A stretch of DNA of 64,000 nucleotides from Adiantum capillus-veneris (lineage: Eukaryota; Streptophyta; Polypodiopsida; Polypodiales; Pteridaceae), in NCBI GenBank assembly GCA_014529385.2, contig CM043968.1, forward strand, positions 26,737,013-26,801,012. Reading direction: 5' to 3'. The translations under genes were made by a program, and so were the position numbers. Below are positions 1 to 12,837 of the stretch, in pieces (the stretch's first letter is position 1; each line of letters begins with the position of its first letter). The notes under the pieces were generated by a model. That model worked only from the letters and a program-made list of their open reading frames with translations, made no database searches and was not told where the DNA came from.

Positions 1-2140
1 CCTACAAAAGCTTTGTATTCTATGACTCCTTATGAATCATTGCATGATAGGAAGCCATCTATCGATCACATGTGCGTATCTGGTTGTTTAGCTTATGCTT
101 TGGTGCCACAAACGTAGTGCAAAAAATTGGATGATAAGGCTGTTAAATGCATTTTTGTAGCTTACAGTTTAGAAAGCAAAGGTTATAGGTTGTACCATCC
201 ACAAACAAAACATATCTTGGTTTCACAAGATTTTGCGTTTGTGGAAGATTATTTTGTCCTTGTTGTCATGTACTAGAGACAATAATGTAGGCTCACATGA
301 CATTTATGGTAGTTTGTTTCCTCTTTTTAGTGGTGGAAACTTGAATGTAACTTCCAATGAGGCAAATTTATAGCCTACATGGGTTTTAAAAAATTCTATG
401 GATCGCCTATTTTTGATGCAGATGTACATGATATACTCGATGTGGAAAGGGCTGAGAATAAGCAGGCTAGAGGTATGCCAAAATGGTTGGTGCATACTTT
501 GCGTGACAGTAAATTGGATTCACCTTTGTCTATATGTACTCGTTCAGGTTCTCGTCATGCATCATATGCATCAGATTGTTATGCGCTATTTCTACTTATG
601 TGATGTAGAGGAACCTCTGTCTTTTGATGAAGCAGAGAATTCAAAAAATTGGATGGCTGCCATGCAATCAAAATATGATGCACTTATAGAAAATCACACA
701 TGGATTTTATGTGATTTATCTCCTGGCAAAAAGGCCATTGGTACGAAGGGGGTTTACAAGTTGAAACGTAAGCAGAATGGTGAGATTGATCGCTATAAGG
801 CTCGACTTGTGGCAAAAGGTTATGCACAGGAGAAAGGCATACATTATGAAGAGACTTTTTCTTCCACTTGTTGTATGACTATTGTGCATTTTCTACGTGC
901 ATTGAAATCTCATTTTGGATGGGATGTACATCAATCAAACAGTTCTCGCTTTTTTGAATGGTGATATATTTGAGGAAGTTTATGTAATGTAACCTCGCAG
1001 TTTTGTCAAGAAAGGACGTGAAGATAAAATGTGCAAATGGAAGAAAGCTTTGTATGGGTTGAAGTTGTTTCCTTGTGCTTGTTATGAGATATCTAACACT
1101 CATTTAGTTAAACGAGGCTTTTGTAACATTCCAACAAAAAGCACCTTGTATGTCAAGCGTGAGGGTGATGTATTTCTCATCGTCGTTATTTATGTTGATG
1201 ATTTGTTGATCACTAGACCAAATGAGATACATATTCCTGAATTTAAGGCTGATTTAGATGCTACTTTCAAGATGAAAGACTTGAGGCCGTTGCATCATTA
1301 CTTGGGCATAAAGTTTAAGCAGTGTGATGGTGGTATTGCCTTGTGTCAAACAAGCTACACAGAGACATTGCTATGTAAGTTTGGACTTGAGGACCGCAAA
1401 CCTATTGCTACTCCCATGCAAATAGATTTAAAATTGAGTCTTCATGATGCTGGTGATCCTATTGATGTCACTCTTTATCAAACTGTTGTTGGATGCCTTA
1501 TTTATGTATACAATATGAGACCAGATATTCAGTTTGCGGTCTCATAGATTAGCATATTTATGCATAGCCCAGGGTCAAAGCATTGGCAGGTTGTCAAAAG
1601 GATCTTTCGCTACTTGAGTGACAGTTTACATCTTGGGTTGTTTTATCCCAAGGGCAGATGATTGTCGCCATATTTACATGCTTTTTTGGACTCAGATTGG
1701 GCTGGTTGTTATGACATGTGAGTGTCCACGAGTGGTTTTTGCTTCATGCTCAGTAGTTCATGCACATCATGGTTGAGCAAGAAGCAACCTACTATGGTCA
1801 CTTCTAGTTGTGAGGCTGAGTATAGAACAATCTTCATAGCTATAATTGAGTGTGTATGGCTCACACGTCTTATGGTTTATTAGGTTTTTGGACAAGACAA
1901 TGCCAACATCATCTACACCGATAATCAGAGTGCACTGGCAGTTGCAAGGAACCCGCTTTTTCATGCTCGCACAAAGCACATTGAGGTGCATTACCACTAT
2001 GTCAGAGAGAGCGTCTCAGCAGGAGAGATCAACTTGGCTTATGTACCCACACAGGACAACCTTACAGATATTTTCACAAAGGCATTGTCTCCTGAGAAGT
2101 TCAAAGCATTCCGCCAACTTTTGGGCTTACTCTCCTTTGT
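1..2140 (+). pseudogene. Ty1/copia pol remnant: integrase tail, reverse transcriptase, RNase H
   Basis: Decayed copia polyprotein that enters from the left window edge. The first bases encode the end of the integrase and match the same stretch of the copia element at about 24.5 kb. The RT follows (about 605-1545), with the YVDD catalytic box at 1191-1202 and the usual copia context around it (LYGLK upstream, LLIT after it). The RNase H end lies at about 1690-2110 (AYVPTQDNL, FTKAL). The reading frame is broken by stops (for example near 114 and 1545) and frameshifts near 600 and 960, so no enzyme can be made. It belongs to the same family as 20,239-26,920 but is much older. Its downstream LTR is missing: G1 LTR sequence begins at about 2187. 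Confidence 0.9.
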
Positions 2141-2186
2141 GAAATGATCATGTCCTCGGGAAATGGCACTTCCCAATAATGCAATG

Positions 2187-2624
2187 AAGATGGAAAGCTT
2201 CATGCATCACGCAGATAACATAAACTTTGCAAAAAGCATTAAGTATCCCAAGGCCTCAAACACCTTCGAAGGTGGAGAGAGCTAGTGGGGAATGAGGGTG
2301 GGGAAGAGGAACAAGAAGCATTCATAGAAGAAAGAAATAGTTCCTCACTTATCATCACTCTTCTTGCTTAGCATAGCATAATAGCATAGTAATGAAGATG
2401 AAGAAGATGTCAAGCTTATGCATTGAAGCATGGCTCTTGGTTGGATTTTCATTCCATAGCCAAAAGTGTTGGTGTAGGCTCTGAACTTCTCAACAAGCTT
2501 GGAGAAGGAGATGGAGCTCTTGCACTTTGCACTTCACACAATGAAAGTGTGTGTGTGTGTGTGTGTGTGTTAGGGGGAGGGGGGGGGGGGGGGGGGAGAG
2601 TATACCCCCTCTCATGCTTGGTCC

Positions 2625-2663
<39 letters not shown>

Positions 2664-3339
2664 TATTTAATTATATCATTTGGACATGTGTCCTCTTTTG
2701 CCTCTTTGAGAAAAAGAACTTAATTATTTATTTTTATGCATCTAAATTCTCATTGGACCCCTTTAAAGCCTATCCAATAGGATTCAAGCACATCATGAGG
2801 GCCACATGGGGAAGATCTTGACATGTGTCTTTTATGCTTCTTAAGATATCATGTTTGAATTGAACACTTCAAACACCTTACTCATTTAAGCATGAAAATT
2901 GTTTATGCCTCTTGAGAGATCATGTTTGAATTGAACACTTCAAGAACCTTAGTCATTTAAGCATGAGAAGCACCTCAAGCTTGGGCAAGGTTCCCACAAA
3001 CACTACCTTAGTTAGCAAGCATGACAAGTACCCCATGCTTGGGTAGGATTCCCACCTCAAGGTCAACCCTAGCTTGCTTAAGGTCAAAGGAATTTTTAAC
3101 ACTAACTTTTGGAGGTCTTTAATGAAGCTAACCCTAAGGTCTTTAAGCTCCATTAGGTAGCATTGCTCTTTAGCAGACCATCTCTCTTTTGGACCCCTTT
3201 AACCTTGGTCCCGTGTTGAAACAGATCCATAAGCACATGTCTATATTCTAACCCTTGTTCTGATTTATTCTCCCATATTAAATGATCAATTTAATATGAG
3301 AAAATCATTTGGGTTGATTAGATATTAGATTTTATGACA
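2187..3339 (-). repeat. Truncated LTR of gypsy family G1 (3' LTR, minus strand)
   Basis: Homologous along most of its length to the solo LTR at 21,843-23,439 (shared segments include the CAATGAAGATGGAA start, the 'cattgaagc(at/tt)ggctcttggttgga' region and the end near 3280-3339). On the minus strand it starts with TGTCATAAAAT at 3339. The purine-rich sequence just outside it (3340-3360, AAGAGAGAAG on the minus strand) acts as the polypurine tract of the gypsy body to its right. About 300 bp at the low-coordinate end of the complete LTR are missing here. Confidence 0.75.
2547..2660. repeat. Microsatellite cluster: (GT)n, G run, (CT)n
   Basis: A (GT) tract at 2547-2570 is followed by a G run at about 2573-2597 and a (CT) tract at about 2628-2659, all inside the G1 LTR. 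The complete LTR at 22.5 kb has only a short GT tract and a short C run at the same place, so the tracts expanded in this copy. Confidence 0.9.
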
Positions 3340-4104
3340 TTACTTCTCTCTTGAAATCGTAGTAGTCCTCGACTATGAGGTAGAAGAGATAAAGTCTTGG
3401 CCATTAGTCTACATTTCTTAGCGGGTAGAGGTTCCCTTTTTACCCTATGACATCATTCGAGAATGGATGACTAGTCCATTTGGTGCTTGGGAGACTTAGT
3501 TTCCGCACACATGTCTGCTCTTTAGTCCATATCATACTCCCCAAGTAGAGTGACAAATTATAATTGGTGTTTGAATGACATCGTCATCACAAACATGATT
3601 CTAAGCAAGCATACTATTTAATTTGTGCACAAAAGAGGATTAGTCTTATAAGACAAAAACATTGTTCATTTAGAAAGAATTTACATTTGCTTACTGTTAT
3701 GTACATTGTAAGCATTCACAAGGTTCATACTATCCTTAAGATGTGTTCCTTGCATCCATCTAGCACCTTCAAAAGGATAGTTTTTAAATTTAATAAGATA
3801 GCATCGGATAATCTTACCATGTCATAATACCTTGAGCCCTTTTTGCCTTTGCTTTGAGATGGATATAACCTTTTTAATCTTTGGAAAATATTCTTGTAAG
3901 TCTCGGCTATATTCATTAGCAGTGAAGATCTTCCCATGTACTTTAAGTAGTAAGGGACTTTTGGATCTTTCCTCTTTATTCTCGAAAGGTACTATCCCCA
4001 TAGAAGTATGTACAATGTCATTATATGTATACTCTATAGGAGGTAGGTACTACTTCTCATTGAGAACGTTGATGTACTTATATGACATTGGCTTTTAGTA
4101 GATC

Positions 4105-4470
4105 AAGAATCGTTAGATTAGTTATTTCACTTTGGTCATCCGTTTGTGGATAGGCCAAAAGAGAAATTTAATATAATTCCTAGATCCTCAACGAGACCCT
4201 TCCAAAAATTACTGGTCATTCTAGGATCTTTGTCCGACAGTATGGATGTTGGAAAGCCATGATACTTGAAAATTTGAGATCTAAAGAGGGTTGCCGTTTG
4301 ATGTGCTTTAATAGTCTTTTTGATAGGCATAGAGTGTGTTTTCTTGCTAAGCCTGTCGACTTAAACAATCCAAGTTGCTTCCCTCTGTCAAATTTTGACT
4401 TTTGGTATACCATGCATTTTGAAACATACTCTTCATGGTACGTTTACTTTTCATGGTAGGACAATAGAAA
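4105..4470 (-). pseudogene. Gypsy G1 integrase fragment
   Basis: Minus-strand fragments of a Ty3/gypsy integrase core. Visible are the segment after the first catalytic Asp (IFKYHGFPTSILSDKDPRM, with the SD-D/K-DPR motif typical of the second Asp) and the FWKGL...G..L region. The same stretch in another frame (KSKFDRGKQLGL) matches the zinc-binding N-terminal portion. Overlapping frames show that frameshifts have accumulated. It lies downstream (lower coordinates) of the RNase H, as expected for gypsy order PR-RT-RH-IN. Confidence 0.75.
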
Positions 4471-4581
4471 TACATTTTTACTCCTCAAACAGTAGATTAC
4501 GGAATCCTCCTTTGCCGCATATAATAAGAAGCATGGGATTCATACATGACTTTCTTATTGTATGGGTGAGTAACACATAGC

Positions 4582-5850
4582 CTATTGCCGTTTGGAAGAT
4601 AACCCTCCTCCAAAGTGAATGGTTCTTTTTTTCTTCCCTAATGCAAAGGTTTTAGTTACGTACTTAAAGTCTCGGTCAGTAGCATACTCATCTATCAATA
4701 TAAAAGATAGATCATTGTGAGTTGCTATACACACCACAATTACCCTTGGCCGTCGTGAAAGTGCATTAACCACTTGATTGTGCTTGCCAGCAACGTGAGC
4801 AATATGAAATTTAAATTGCAAAAGAAAATTTGTCCACCTCATTTGTTTGTCGAAAAGCTTGGTTTTCATCATGAAGTACTTGAGACTTTGGTGGTCCGTT
4901 TGCAAAATAAATGGAGTCCCCAAAAGATAGTGCTTCCATGTGTCTAGGGCATGTAGAATAGCTAAAAGCTCTTTTTGTATATGCCCAAGACCCGTTCATT
5001 GGCATTGAGCCTTTGGCTCTCATATGCTATGGCATGCCTTTCTTGACGCAAAAATGCTCCAAGGCAATCACAACTAGCATCACATTGGACCTCAAATGGC
5101 TTTGAGAGACCCGAAAGCATAAGGACTGGTTGGTAGATAAGCTTCTCTTTGAGCTTGTCAAAAGCATTTTGTTCTTTAGCAGTCCCATGAGTACTTAACG
5201 TTCTTCTTTGTTAAGTCATGCAATGGCCCTACTATTTGAGAGAATTTTGCTATGAAGCGTCTATAGTATGCAAACATACCAATAAAGCTTCTTAGCTCAT
5301 GTAGATTCCTTGGATTAGGCCATGCTTTTATTACCTCTAACTTTGATGGATCCATACGGATACCATCTTGAGAGATAATGTGACCTAAGTATTGAATCTC
5401 CTGAAGGAAAAATTCACTCTTCTTTTGATTGATAAAAAGCTTATTCTCCCACAAAGCTTGAAAAATTACCTAGAGATATTACTTATGCTCCTCCAATGAC
5501 TTGGAGTAGATGATGATATCATCAAATATTTTCTCCATCAAACGATTGAATGTGGGCGGTGCATTAGTTAAGCCAAAAGGCATGACTAGATATTCATAAA
5601 GACCAAACGTTGTACGAAACGTGATCTTTACAATATCTTCATTCACTATCCTTATTTGATGATAGCCACTTTTAAGGTCAATCCTATTGAATAGGTCGAA
5701 CCTTGTAGCTTATCAAACAGATCTTCGACCCGTGGTACAAGAAATCTGTTTTTGATAGTGATACGGTTTAGTGCTCGATAGTCCACACACATACAGTATG
5801 TGCCATCTTTCTTTTGCACTAAAAGGACAGGAGAACAAAAGGAGAGGAGC
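4582..5850 (-). pseudogene. Gypsy G1 reverse transcriptase and RNase H remnant
   Basis: Minus strand. The RT thumb/connection is clear at 5176-5454: INQKKSEFFLQEIQYLGHI, then the conserved ELRSFIGMFAYYRRFI block of gypsy RTs. The RT palm (about 5460-5850) is readable only in pieces; an FDDIIIYS-type catalytic box lies near 5505-5530. RNase H occupies 4582-5023 (TDHQSLKYF, then QMRWTNFLLQF and HVAGKHNQVVNALSRRP). Several stops and frameshifts separate these blocks, so the enzyme is dead. The strand and order fit the gag at 6.5-7.55 kb and the integrase at 4.1-4.5 kb. Confidence 0.85.
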
Positions 5851-5854
5851 TAGG

Positions 5855-6540
5855 CTACACCATCCCTTTGTCTACCAGTTCTTTCACTTGCCTCATAATC
5901 TCCTCTTGTTGATCTTGAGAAACTCTATAAGGAGGCTTCTTAGGCGGTGAGCTTCCTGGTAGGAGCTCAATTCGATGGTCATTATCCCCTCGTTTTGGAG
6001 GTAAGTCCATAGGGATATCATCGAAAAAAACATCTTGGAATCCATTTAGAAAAGTAGACAAGTCTAACTCTTCTTGATTCCTACCATTTTCATTTGATAA
6101 AACATTAGCATCATTAGCATCATGACTTATCAAAAGCATGTGAATTTACCAGTGGTATAGTATGACCGGATTCACTATCTATATACATGCTCTTTTTCCT
6201 GTAGGTGAGGTAGATTCTCCTTTCAAGGAACTTCATATTGGCAACCATGCAGTTGAACCATGGTGCCCCTAAAATAACATCCTCATGTTGGAAAGGAGAG
6301 ATTAAAAAGTATTCTTTGTCGACGTAGCTTTGGACATGAAGCCTCAACTTCCCAATCAAGGGAGTAACGGAGACTTGCTGTCCCTTGAAAGCTCCATTGG
6401 AAATTACAATATCTCCCATCTCAAAATCTTGAATGCCCAACTTAGTGGCCAACTCCGTTGGACATAAAGTTGTGAGTAGAGCCAGGGTCAAACAACATGA
6501 AGGCATCATGCTCCCTTACCTTTCCCCAAGCATAGGAGAG
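5855..6540 (-). pseudogene. Gypsy G1 aspartic protease and N-terminal pol region
   Basis: Minus strand. The protease begins near 6530 with AFMLFDPGSTHNFMS. The catalytic triplet reads DPG instead of the usual D(S/T)G, and GSTHNF is typical of plant gypsy proteases. The C-terminal VILGAPWF motif (about 6260) is the standard end of the fold. The linker into RT (5855-6139) carries DLPPKRGDNDHRIEL and PPYRVSQ, followed by KELVDKGMV, the usual lead-in to the gypsy RT. A frameshift separates the two parts near 6130. The D-P-G change alone would probably abolish proteolysis. Confidence 0.8.
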
Positions 6541-7554
6541 TGATCCTTTGCAATGAGCATCCTCTTTTGGAGCTTCAATTGTCGAAGCTCTAGGACTCTC
6601 ATTGCAGGCATTTCTTTTGGGGCAAGAATGGTAGCCACGTCCTTGCTCCCCACACTTGAAACACTTATGGTCCTTGCGAAAATCTTCAAGCTCTTCATGA
6701 GAGTTTTTTTTTACCTTTGTAAAATCCCTTCTCCTTGGACCGATTGTTGTTGTTTTTGTTATTGGAATTGCCTTGGAAAGAATTTTGGGGATTGGTTTTC
6801 CCCTTTGCATCACTTCTGTCTTTGTTTTCCATGGGCTTGACATTCCGTCTAGCCCCTTGTTGGAAATTGATGCAGCAAGCAACCATGGTGTGGTGGATTA
6901 CTTCGGTGATAGAACCAGGCCATTGGGAGTTGACATACTCGGTCATTTCTTCAGGTAATCCCACACAAAATTGTTACTTTTTCTTGGTGAAGTCTATCTT
7001 TTGGAAGACAGTAGCCTTGAGATGTAAATCCCAAAACTTGTCCACATATTTGTGAATAGACTCATGTGAGAGAAGCTTCAAACTGCGCCATTCGATAAGT
7101 ACTTTATCCTTTGCATCGCTTGCAAGTAATTGCTTCATGGTGAAAACTCGTAGAGTTTTCCATGTCTTTGGGGCTTCATCATTGCCATGAAGGCTAGCCC
7201 ACCATTGACAAGCCGATTTTTGGAAGTGCTTAGCTACATGGCGTAGCTTGGAGGACTCCTTGAAGCCCTCGTCTCCAAAGGCCGCATCAAATTGCTGGAT
7301 GAAGGCAAATACTTTGTTGGTGGCACCAAAGGTGCCATCGTAGGTAAGAAAAGAGATACTCTTTTCTCCCTCTTTGAACTTCTTGAGCTTTTGTGACCTT
7401 CGCCATGCAGGGTAAGATTTGCGATGTCCTCCCCTCTTATATTCTCTAGGAGAATAGCCATAGCTTTCATCGGTAAAGGAGGAAGGTGAAGAAGAAGGAG
7501 AAGAGGAAGTCTAATGCTTGAATCTTGGTTTTTCAAGATGATACAAACCCACAA
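6515..7554 (-). pseudogene. Gypsy G1 gag remnant with zinc knuckle
   Basis: Minus strand. A CCHC-like knuckle (CFKCGEQGRGYHSCPKR) lies around 6620-6672, just before the protease, and is preceded by a lysine-rich low-complexity segment. The capsid-like part (6695-7300) has WPGSITEVIHHTMVAC and neighbouring pieces in different frames. The N-terminal part is at 7234-7554. Reading frames overlap and change repeatedly, so this is a decayed gag. No start codon could be chosen with confidence, and no PBS or 5' LTR was found just to the right (7560-7700), so the 5' end of this copy is lost. Confidence 0.7.
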
Positions 7555-7560
7555 ACTGAA

Positions 7561-8394
7561 AAATTAGTTAGAATAGTATCTCTAAAAAACCACACTGTGA
7601 AGTCTCAATGACGAAAACGTAGCTTTCAATACCTTAGAAATAGGGTTGGAGGGGATTTTGTTGAGAGCATGGGGAGAGTCAAATATGAATCTATCAAAGG
7701 TTAGAAAAGACTTATAAAGTTATTATATGTGTCTTTGAAACTTTATCTCAATTTCTTCTTTGACTATTGCAAGGATCATGAGCTAATTCATTGCACATGT
7801 TAACACTGAGTTTATGCAGTAGTCATGCATGTGGTGACACTCCAAGAGCAGCAAATCATCAGAATTGGGCTTGTTCAAGAGTGATCAAAGCAACTGGCAA
7901 TGCAAGTAGTTGTGTTGCTTTGAGCAAGTGAACAAATTTCTAGTGTACAGTCAAGGAAAACTTTGAGTGCAAAGAATTGCGGAGAGTATCTTGAAGTTGC
8001 CGTTTTCTAAGATCCTACAATTCAAGGTTTATTTAAATTAAGTTGAAATTTATCTTTGCCATTTTTGGATTACTTGGCCTTGTCCCCACAAGGTAAGAAA
8101 GATGCTTCTAAATGAAAGAAAGATGTGAGTCCTGTGGGTAGTGTTGATGACTCAATAGGCTTAGCGTCACACAATCGATACACGGGATAATCATACATCG
8201 AGGTTCTAACCTGACCACAACTTTAATATGAAGGCAAACTAACTTAGAAATCAAAAGCATAAGTGTGGTGTTAAAGCTCATCACTTCTTGAATGGCATCC
8301 TCAGGCACATCATAAGATTCATGCCATTGCACATCATCAACATGAAATATTTGCACTAATGCATCTTAAATTTTCTTCTATGGTAAATAAATTT
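7561..8394. other. No gene seen; probable decayed leader of gypsy G1
   Basis: AT-rich sequence without a recognisable coding block, PBS or LTR edge. A minus-strand reading frame at 8108-8356 has no similarity I recognise. The first part may be the 5' untranslated leader of the gypsy copy to the left, but nothing in the sequence proves it. Confidence 0.4.
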
Positions 8395-8710
8395 TAGTTT
8401 CATTGATGTTCAAGAGAATGTTCTTCAAGCTTGTTAACATAACACAAAAGCACAGAATAGCGTGAAAATTCTATGGAACATTCAATTTTTTAACATAACA
8501 CAAAATCAAAAGCATTGAATAACATGAAAATCCCATGGAAACATTCCATTTTTTTATAGAATTGAGTACATAAACAAGCTTCAAATATTCGTCAAGCTTG
8601 TTTACATTACACAAAATCAAAAGCACTCAATAAAATGAAAATTTTATGGAAACATTCTCTTTTTCATAGGATTGAGTATGAAAACAAGCTTCCGAATAAT
8701 CCCATGAAGA
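8395..8710. repeat. Imperfect tandem repeat, about three units of roughly 85-110 bp
   Basis: The block 'CAAGCTTGTT(A/T)ACAT(A/T)ACACAAAA' recurs near 8428, 8488 and 8597. It is followed each time by 'CAAAAGCA(T/C)TGAATAA(A/C)ATGAAAAT' and '(C/T)ATGGAAACATTC'. The units differ by substitutions and small indels. No coding potential was seen. Some rearranged satellites and LTR leaders look like this, but I cannot assign it to a family. Confidence 0.65.
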
Positions 8711-10739
8711 ATATCACGACCAAATTTTGGTAGAGATGTGATAAGATATCGATATATGGGTCAAAAAATAAATACCATACAAGGACATGACATTGTTACT
8801 GTATGTAATTGGGAATAAAATGCACAAAATTGACACTAAGCATTGAGCATAACAATAATATGAAACATATCAATAAACTCCTATTTCTCTCTATAACTAA
8901 TCAACCTCATGAAGCTATCAAAGCTCCAACACAAGGATTCAATTCTACAAACCTCAACAAATGTTATAATCCAAAAAATTATCGAACTCAAGAAAGATAC
9001 AGATCAATTGCACCAAATCATTACACATTTAGTGGTATCTACAAAAGATCCTTTTTTGTAACATAGACATAATGGCTCTAGATAGAAACAATCACAATGC
9101 ACACATCCATGTGGAAGTAAAGCCATTCCATGGACATGGGAAAGCCTCCCATCATCGATCAAATATATCTCAACTTACTTGCATCGAGATCCAGACATAC
9201 ACATCCACCTGCATCCATAAATGGCATCAAGCATGAAGCATAATCCTAGTCTCATGGCCTTAAATAGCATGTTTGTACATGCTTCCTCAATTACGATGGG
9301 AGGCCCTAGAGTTAGGATGTACACAATTTGGTAAGATTGGCATTAGGTGCCTAATGAGAAATAAATTGGCATATCAATGCATCTATATGGGGAGGCAGGG
9401 AGGGTGAACTATCATAAAGGGAACTACAGTATGTCATATATATCCATAAGCATAAAAAATGCATGGCAATGCGTGAATTCTATGCATTAATCAAGAGGAT
9501 CAAAGTGCCTCTATCATACTCATGAATCTTGCAACCACATTTTTTTCACGTACTTCATTGTAGATCTAGACACAGAAGGCTTGCATAAAAGGATCCACAT
9601 CTAAACAATCATTTGAGATTCATATACAAACTCTCTTATGCTTTGAAAAACATTGCCTATTTTTGGCACATTTAGCACGTGGCCTTGGAAATTAATGTCC
9701 TTCACAAGGGGCTTAGATTTTGTACCAAGGACACCTTTGAGGATTATTTTAATAAGGTCACATCAATTTGAGTGCCACATCTAGAATAAGTATGGGTAAA
9801 TATAATTACTTTGAATCCTTATACAAGAGCCCAAACTTATTATAGATGTGGCAAAAGAATCACACTCTTGTCAAAGCACCCCGCTTTGGTGTTAGCTCTC
9901 ACGTGAGTTTAATCGGTTGAAGCAATCATTTCTATTGCCATTTATGTTCAAAATTGCACCCTTTATTAGCCACCCCCAACAAGATGCCCTATCACCTTTA
10001 GCATATTCCCCCTCCCAATATATCTCACCTTATGGTGCATATACTTAGTTCACATGTATACAAAAGAAAAATTTTCCTAAGAGCACATGCATGTTAACTT
10101 TTGTAGCTCATGAGAATTCTGTAATTTTTGTAGCTCAAGAAGGGTGCATGTATATGCATGCATGCTACGTGAAGGATTTAAAGAAAATGGAAGAGACCGT
10201 TTTTATTATGATACTCGGTGAGGTCAATGCCTTCATTAGGACATCATTTCCCATTCAAAGATACATTGAGCATAGGCAACTAGTCAATGCCACACTAACT
10301 ATGTGACCATGTGTACCTAAGCTAACCAGAAGATATAAAGAAATACAAAGAACAACAACAAGTTCACTAAAAGACATGCATGAAGAGGTGAAAGGGTCAA
10401 TTTTTGTAGTGAGGGAATTACAAGAGAAGATGAGAAGGGAATAAGAGTCAAAATCTTCAAATATACGGAGAACCATGTATCCCCCTCGGTCCCCCTGCAT
10501 AGGTACAAAGGGGAAAAGCAACAACGTTTGACGGATCGCCTTCAATTCAAGCGCAACCGTGCAACTAGAAACCTTCCTTTTCCAAACCATCTTCAGAAAT
10601 TGCCTGACTTTCAATTGGGTGGTGGTTAGATGCGACACTTTCAGAGGCAAAGAGGAGTGGAGTGTTGATTACTGAAGAGGAAGAGGAGATGTCAAGGGGT
10701 TACGATTGGCATGTACATTTCACAACTTCCTTTTCGAGC
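8711..10739. other. Non-coding stretch, nothing recognisable
   Basis: AT-rich intergenic sequence. Short open frames exist (a plus-strand one at 10,091-10,306, a minus-strand one at 10,255-10,650) but show no motif or family resemblance. No CACTA 5' terminus (CACTACAAG-type) was seen here, although the 5' half of the CACTA element to the right should lie on this side if it were intact. Confidence 0.5.
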
Positions 10740-10815
10740 TCACATGAAATTAGTTTGCTTCAATAACTTTTAGTATGTTTCAATTTTGTGGCTGTAGTAT
10801 CACAAATATGGAGCT

Positions 10816-11532
10816 TTGTGGTCGCATGGGAAGCACTTCAGAGTGCAACGGATCGACGAACAAAGTGTCCCTTTCGATAGTGGTGTTAGGGCAAGCTTCG
10901 TCCAAGAAAGTAGTAGTAGTGCCTGGGATGAGAATACAGAGACTGGACAACTTGAATACTTTGGCTACATCCAAGACATCTTGAAGATTAGCTTTAGAAA
11001 GTTTGATATGTTTATCTTTGATGTCAAGTGGTTCAAAGTTATTACCAGCGGCCCTAATGCAATTGTGCGCAAAGACAAGAGTGGATTGATTCAAGTGAAC
11101 TCTAGGCGGGTCTGGACAGATGTGCGTGATACATTCGTACTTCCACAGCATTGTGAACAAGTTGTGTTCATACACGATCCACTATGGATAGAAAATGATG
11201 AGAATGATCTGTCTAAACCGTGTTGGCTCTATGTCGTTCAAGTTGCTCCACGTAGCAAGCAAGTGTGGGAAGGATTGGATGTTGAGCTCAAAGAGGTGAT
11301 TCATGAACAAAGCGCAGGACTGACTCCAACTTGAAGTTTAGATTTTGAGGTGGATGTTAGCATTGAGCAATTGTTTGAACCTAGAGATGAGGTGTCAAAT
11401 AGTGAAGCTGATGCGGAGAGCGACGAAGAAGTAGAGTTCGATGATGAAGATGAAAAAGAACAAATTGAGATAGACATCTTTGGTGCATCAGATCTCATAG
11501 AGGATGAGATATTAACTAATGACTTTTGCTAG
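10816..11532 (+). pseudogene. CACTA-associated DUF4216 protein, C-terminal part
   Basis: The frame reads a DUF4216 domain, the module attached to tnp2-type transposases of plant CACTA elements. YFGYIQDILKISF is followed by FDVKWFKV, a QVNSRRVWTDVRDTF block, FVLPQHCEQVVFI and WLYVVQVAPR, the characteristic order of that family. A single in-frame TGA at 11,332-11,334 separates it from an acidic tail rich in Asp and Glu (to 11,532), which in related elements ends the same protein. There is no ATG at the left edge, so the N-terminal transposase was cut off rather than being absent by design. Its molecular function is unknown. The gene-2 start codon lies about 180 bases downstream on the same strand. 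Confidence 0.8.
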
Positions 11533-11715
11533 GAAACCTTTTGTAAAGCTCTTTTTATTAGTCTACAATACACTTTAGATTTTGGTCATTTATGTAGCAG
11601 TTTCGTTGATTTGTTTCATTTGTGTAGCAGTTTTGTTGATTTGTTATTTGTATTGATTAAGCATTTCTTACGTAAACTAACGTATTTTGTGGTTGTTGTT
11701 TGTGTATGATTAGCC

Positions 11716-12812
11716 ATGGCCGATGACGATGAGCCATACTCTCCTGATTTTAGTTTTCCAGTCACTCCGGTTGGCATGTCACCCGAGCAGATGGGCTCGT
11801 TTTTATCTCAGTTCACACCAGTGCAGATCACAATGGTACAGCACCTTTGGGGTGCATGTACCTCTAGACCTACTACGGCCGACCCTACACCCGAGACTAG
11901 TGTGGTCCCTACATAAGTGGCCCCACACCTCAGTCTAGTGTGCCCCCTACGCCTAGGACTCATGTGCCCTCTACACCGACGGGTGGTTCATCCTCGAGAC
12001 GACGTAGCCGTTGTTCTGGAGGCGGTGGTTGTTGTGGTAGCGGTTCTATCGATGCGTCCACACCACCGAGAGAGCATCCACCACTCTCTTCAGTAGATAG
12101 TTCACCGATGGGCACACCACGTACACCTTGGGGATCACACGAGCATGATCCTAGCAAGGTGTACAGAAGCAGGGATGGGGCTGTTGTGGCAGATAGGGTC
12201 AGAAAGAAAATGCGACAGAGGATTCGACAACTCTGTACGATTCACTTTGTGATGGATATTTGGGAAAATCTCGATCTTGAGAGAAAGAATTACATCATCT
12301 ATGCCATTCAGAGAGAGTACAGGCCGGCAGAGGGGTACGATCAGGTCTCGAACGCCTGGATTTTGAGCGTGGCAAGGTCCACAATGTCACACCGTCGGTC
12401 AGAGGCCAGAGATAGGTTCAATGACGACAGTCCCAAGCCAAAATGGTTGGACGCAGAGGAGTGGACGGGGATTGCACGAGAGACACAAGACAATCCCAAT
12501 AGATTTCAGCAGCAGCAGAGAGATGCAGCCAGGCACATTTGGAGTCTGATGGAGCGTCACATCTTGGGAGTGGAGGCTACGATACACTTCAACATGAGTT
12601 TGTAAGTATTATACGTATGCTTTAAATTATTGATAATATATATGTTATTTGAAGATTTATCTAATGATGAAACCATAATTTTGCAGGAAGTTGCCGTGAA
12701 GCGCCTTCTGACACGCCAAGAGGAGAAGTATGGGTACAAGCATGGACTTGTGGCCCTTTTGACCCAGTTGCAGGAGGAGGGAGGGGACGTCGATTGGGAG
12801 GCATTACCATGA
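11716..12812 (+). pseudogene. CACTA second gene, Ptta/En/Spm-type (Transposase_24-like) protein, two exons
   Basis: ATG at 11,716 in a GCCATGG context follows the DUF4216 gene by about 180 bases. The N-terminus is acidic and Pro/Thr-rich (VVPT, VPPTPRTHVPS repeats), then a Ser/Arg/Gly-rich segment. From about 12,190 it carries a domain resembling the plant Ptta/En/Spm transposase family (RVRKKMRQRIRQL ... WLDAEEWTGIARETQ ... RDAARHIWSLMERH), thought to bind subterminal repeats. A one-base frameshift lies near 11,917. An 85-base GT-AG intron (12,602-12,686) fits a last exon ending WEALP at 12,812, but splicing there shifts the frame by one base. Either another donor is used or the copy is broken. 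The C-terminal exon keeps good codon sense (EEKYGYKHGLVALLTQLQEE). Confidence 0.65.
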
Positions 12813-12837
12813 GGGTCTTCTCACTCAATGATTGTTT

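Noticed and set aside
10245-10650. Minus-strand 131-codon frame upstream of the CACTA genes
   Set aside because: No recognisable domain, no upstream or downstream exon pattern; too weak to call a gene.
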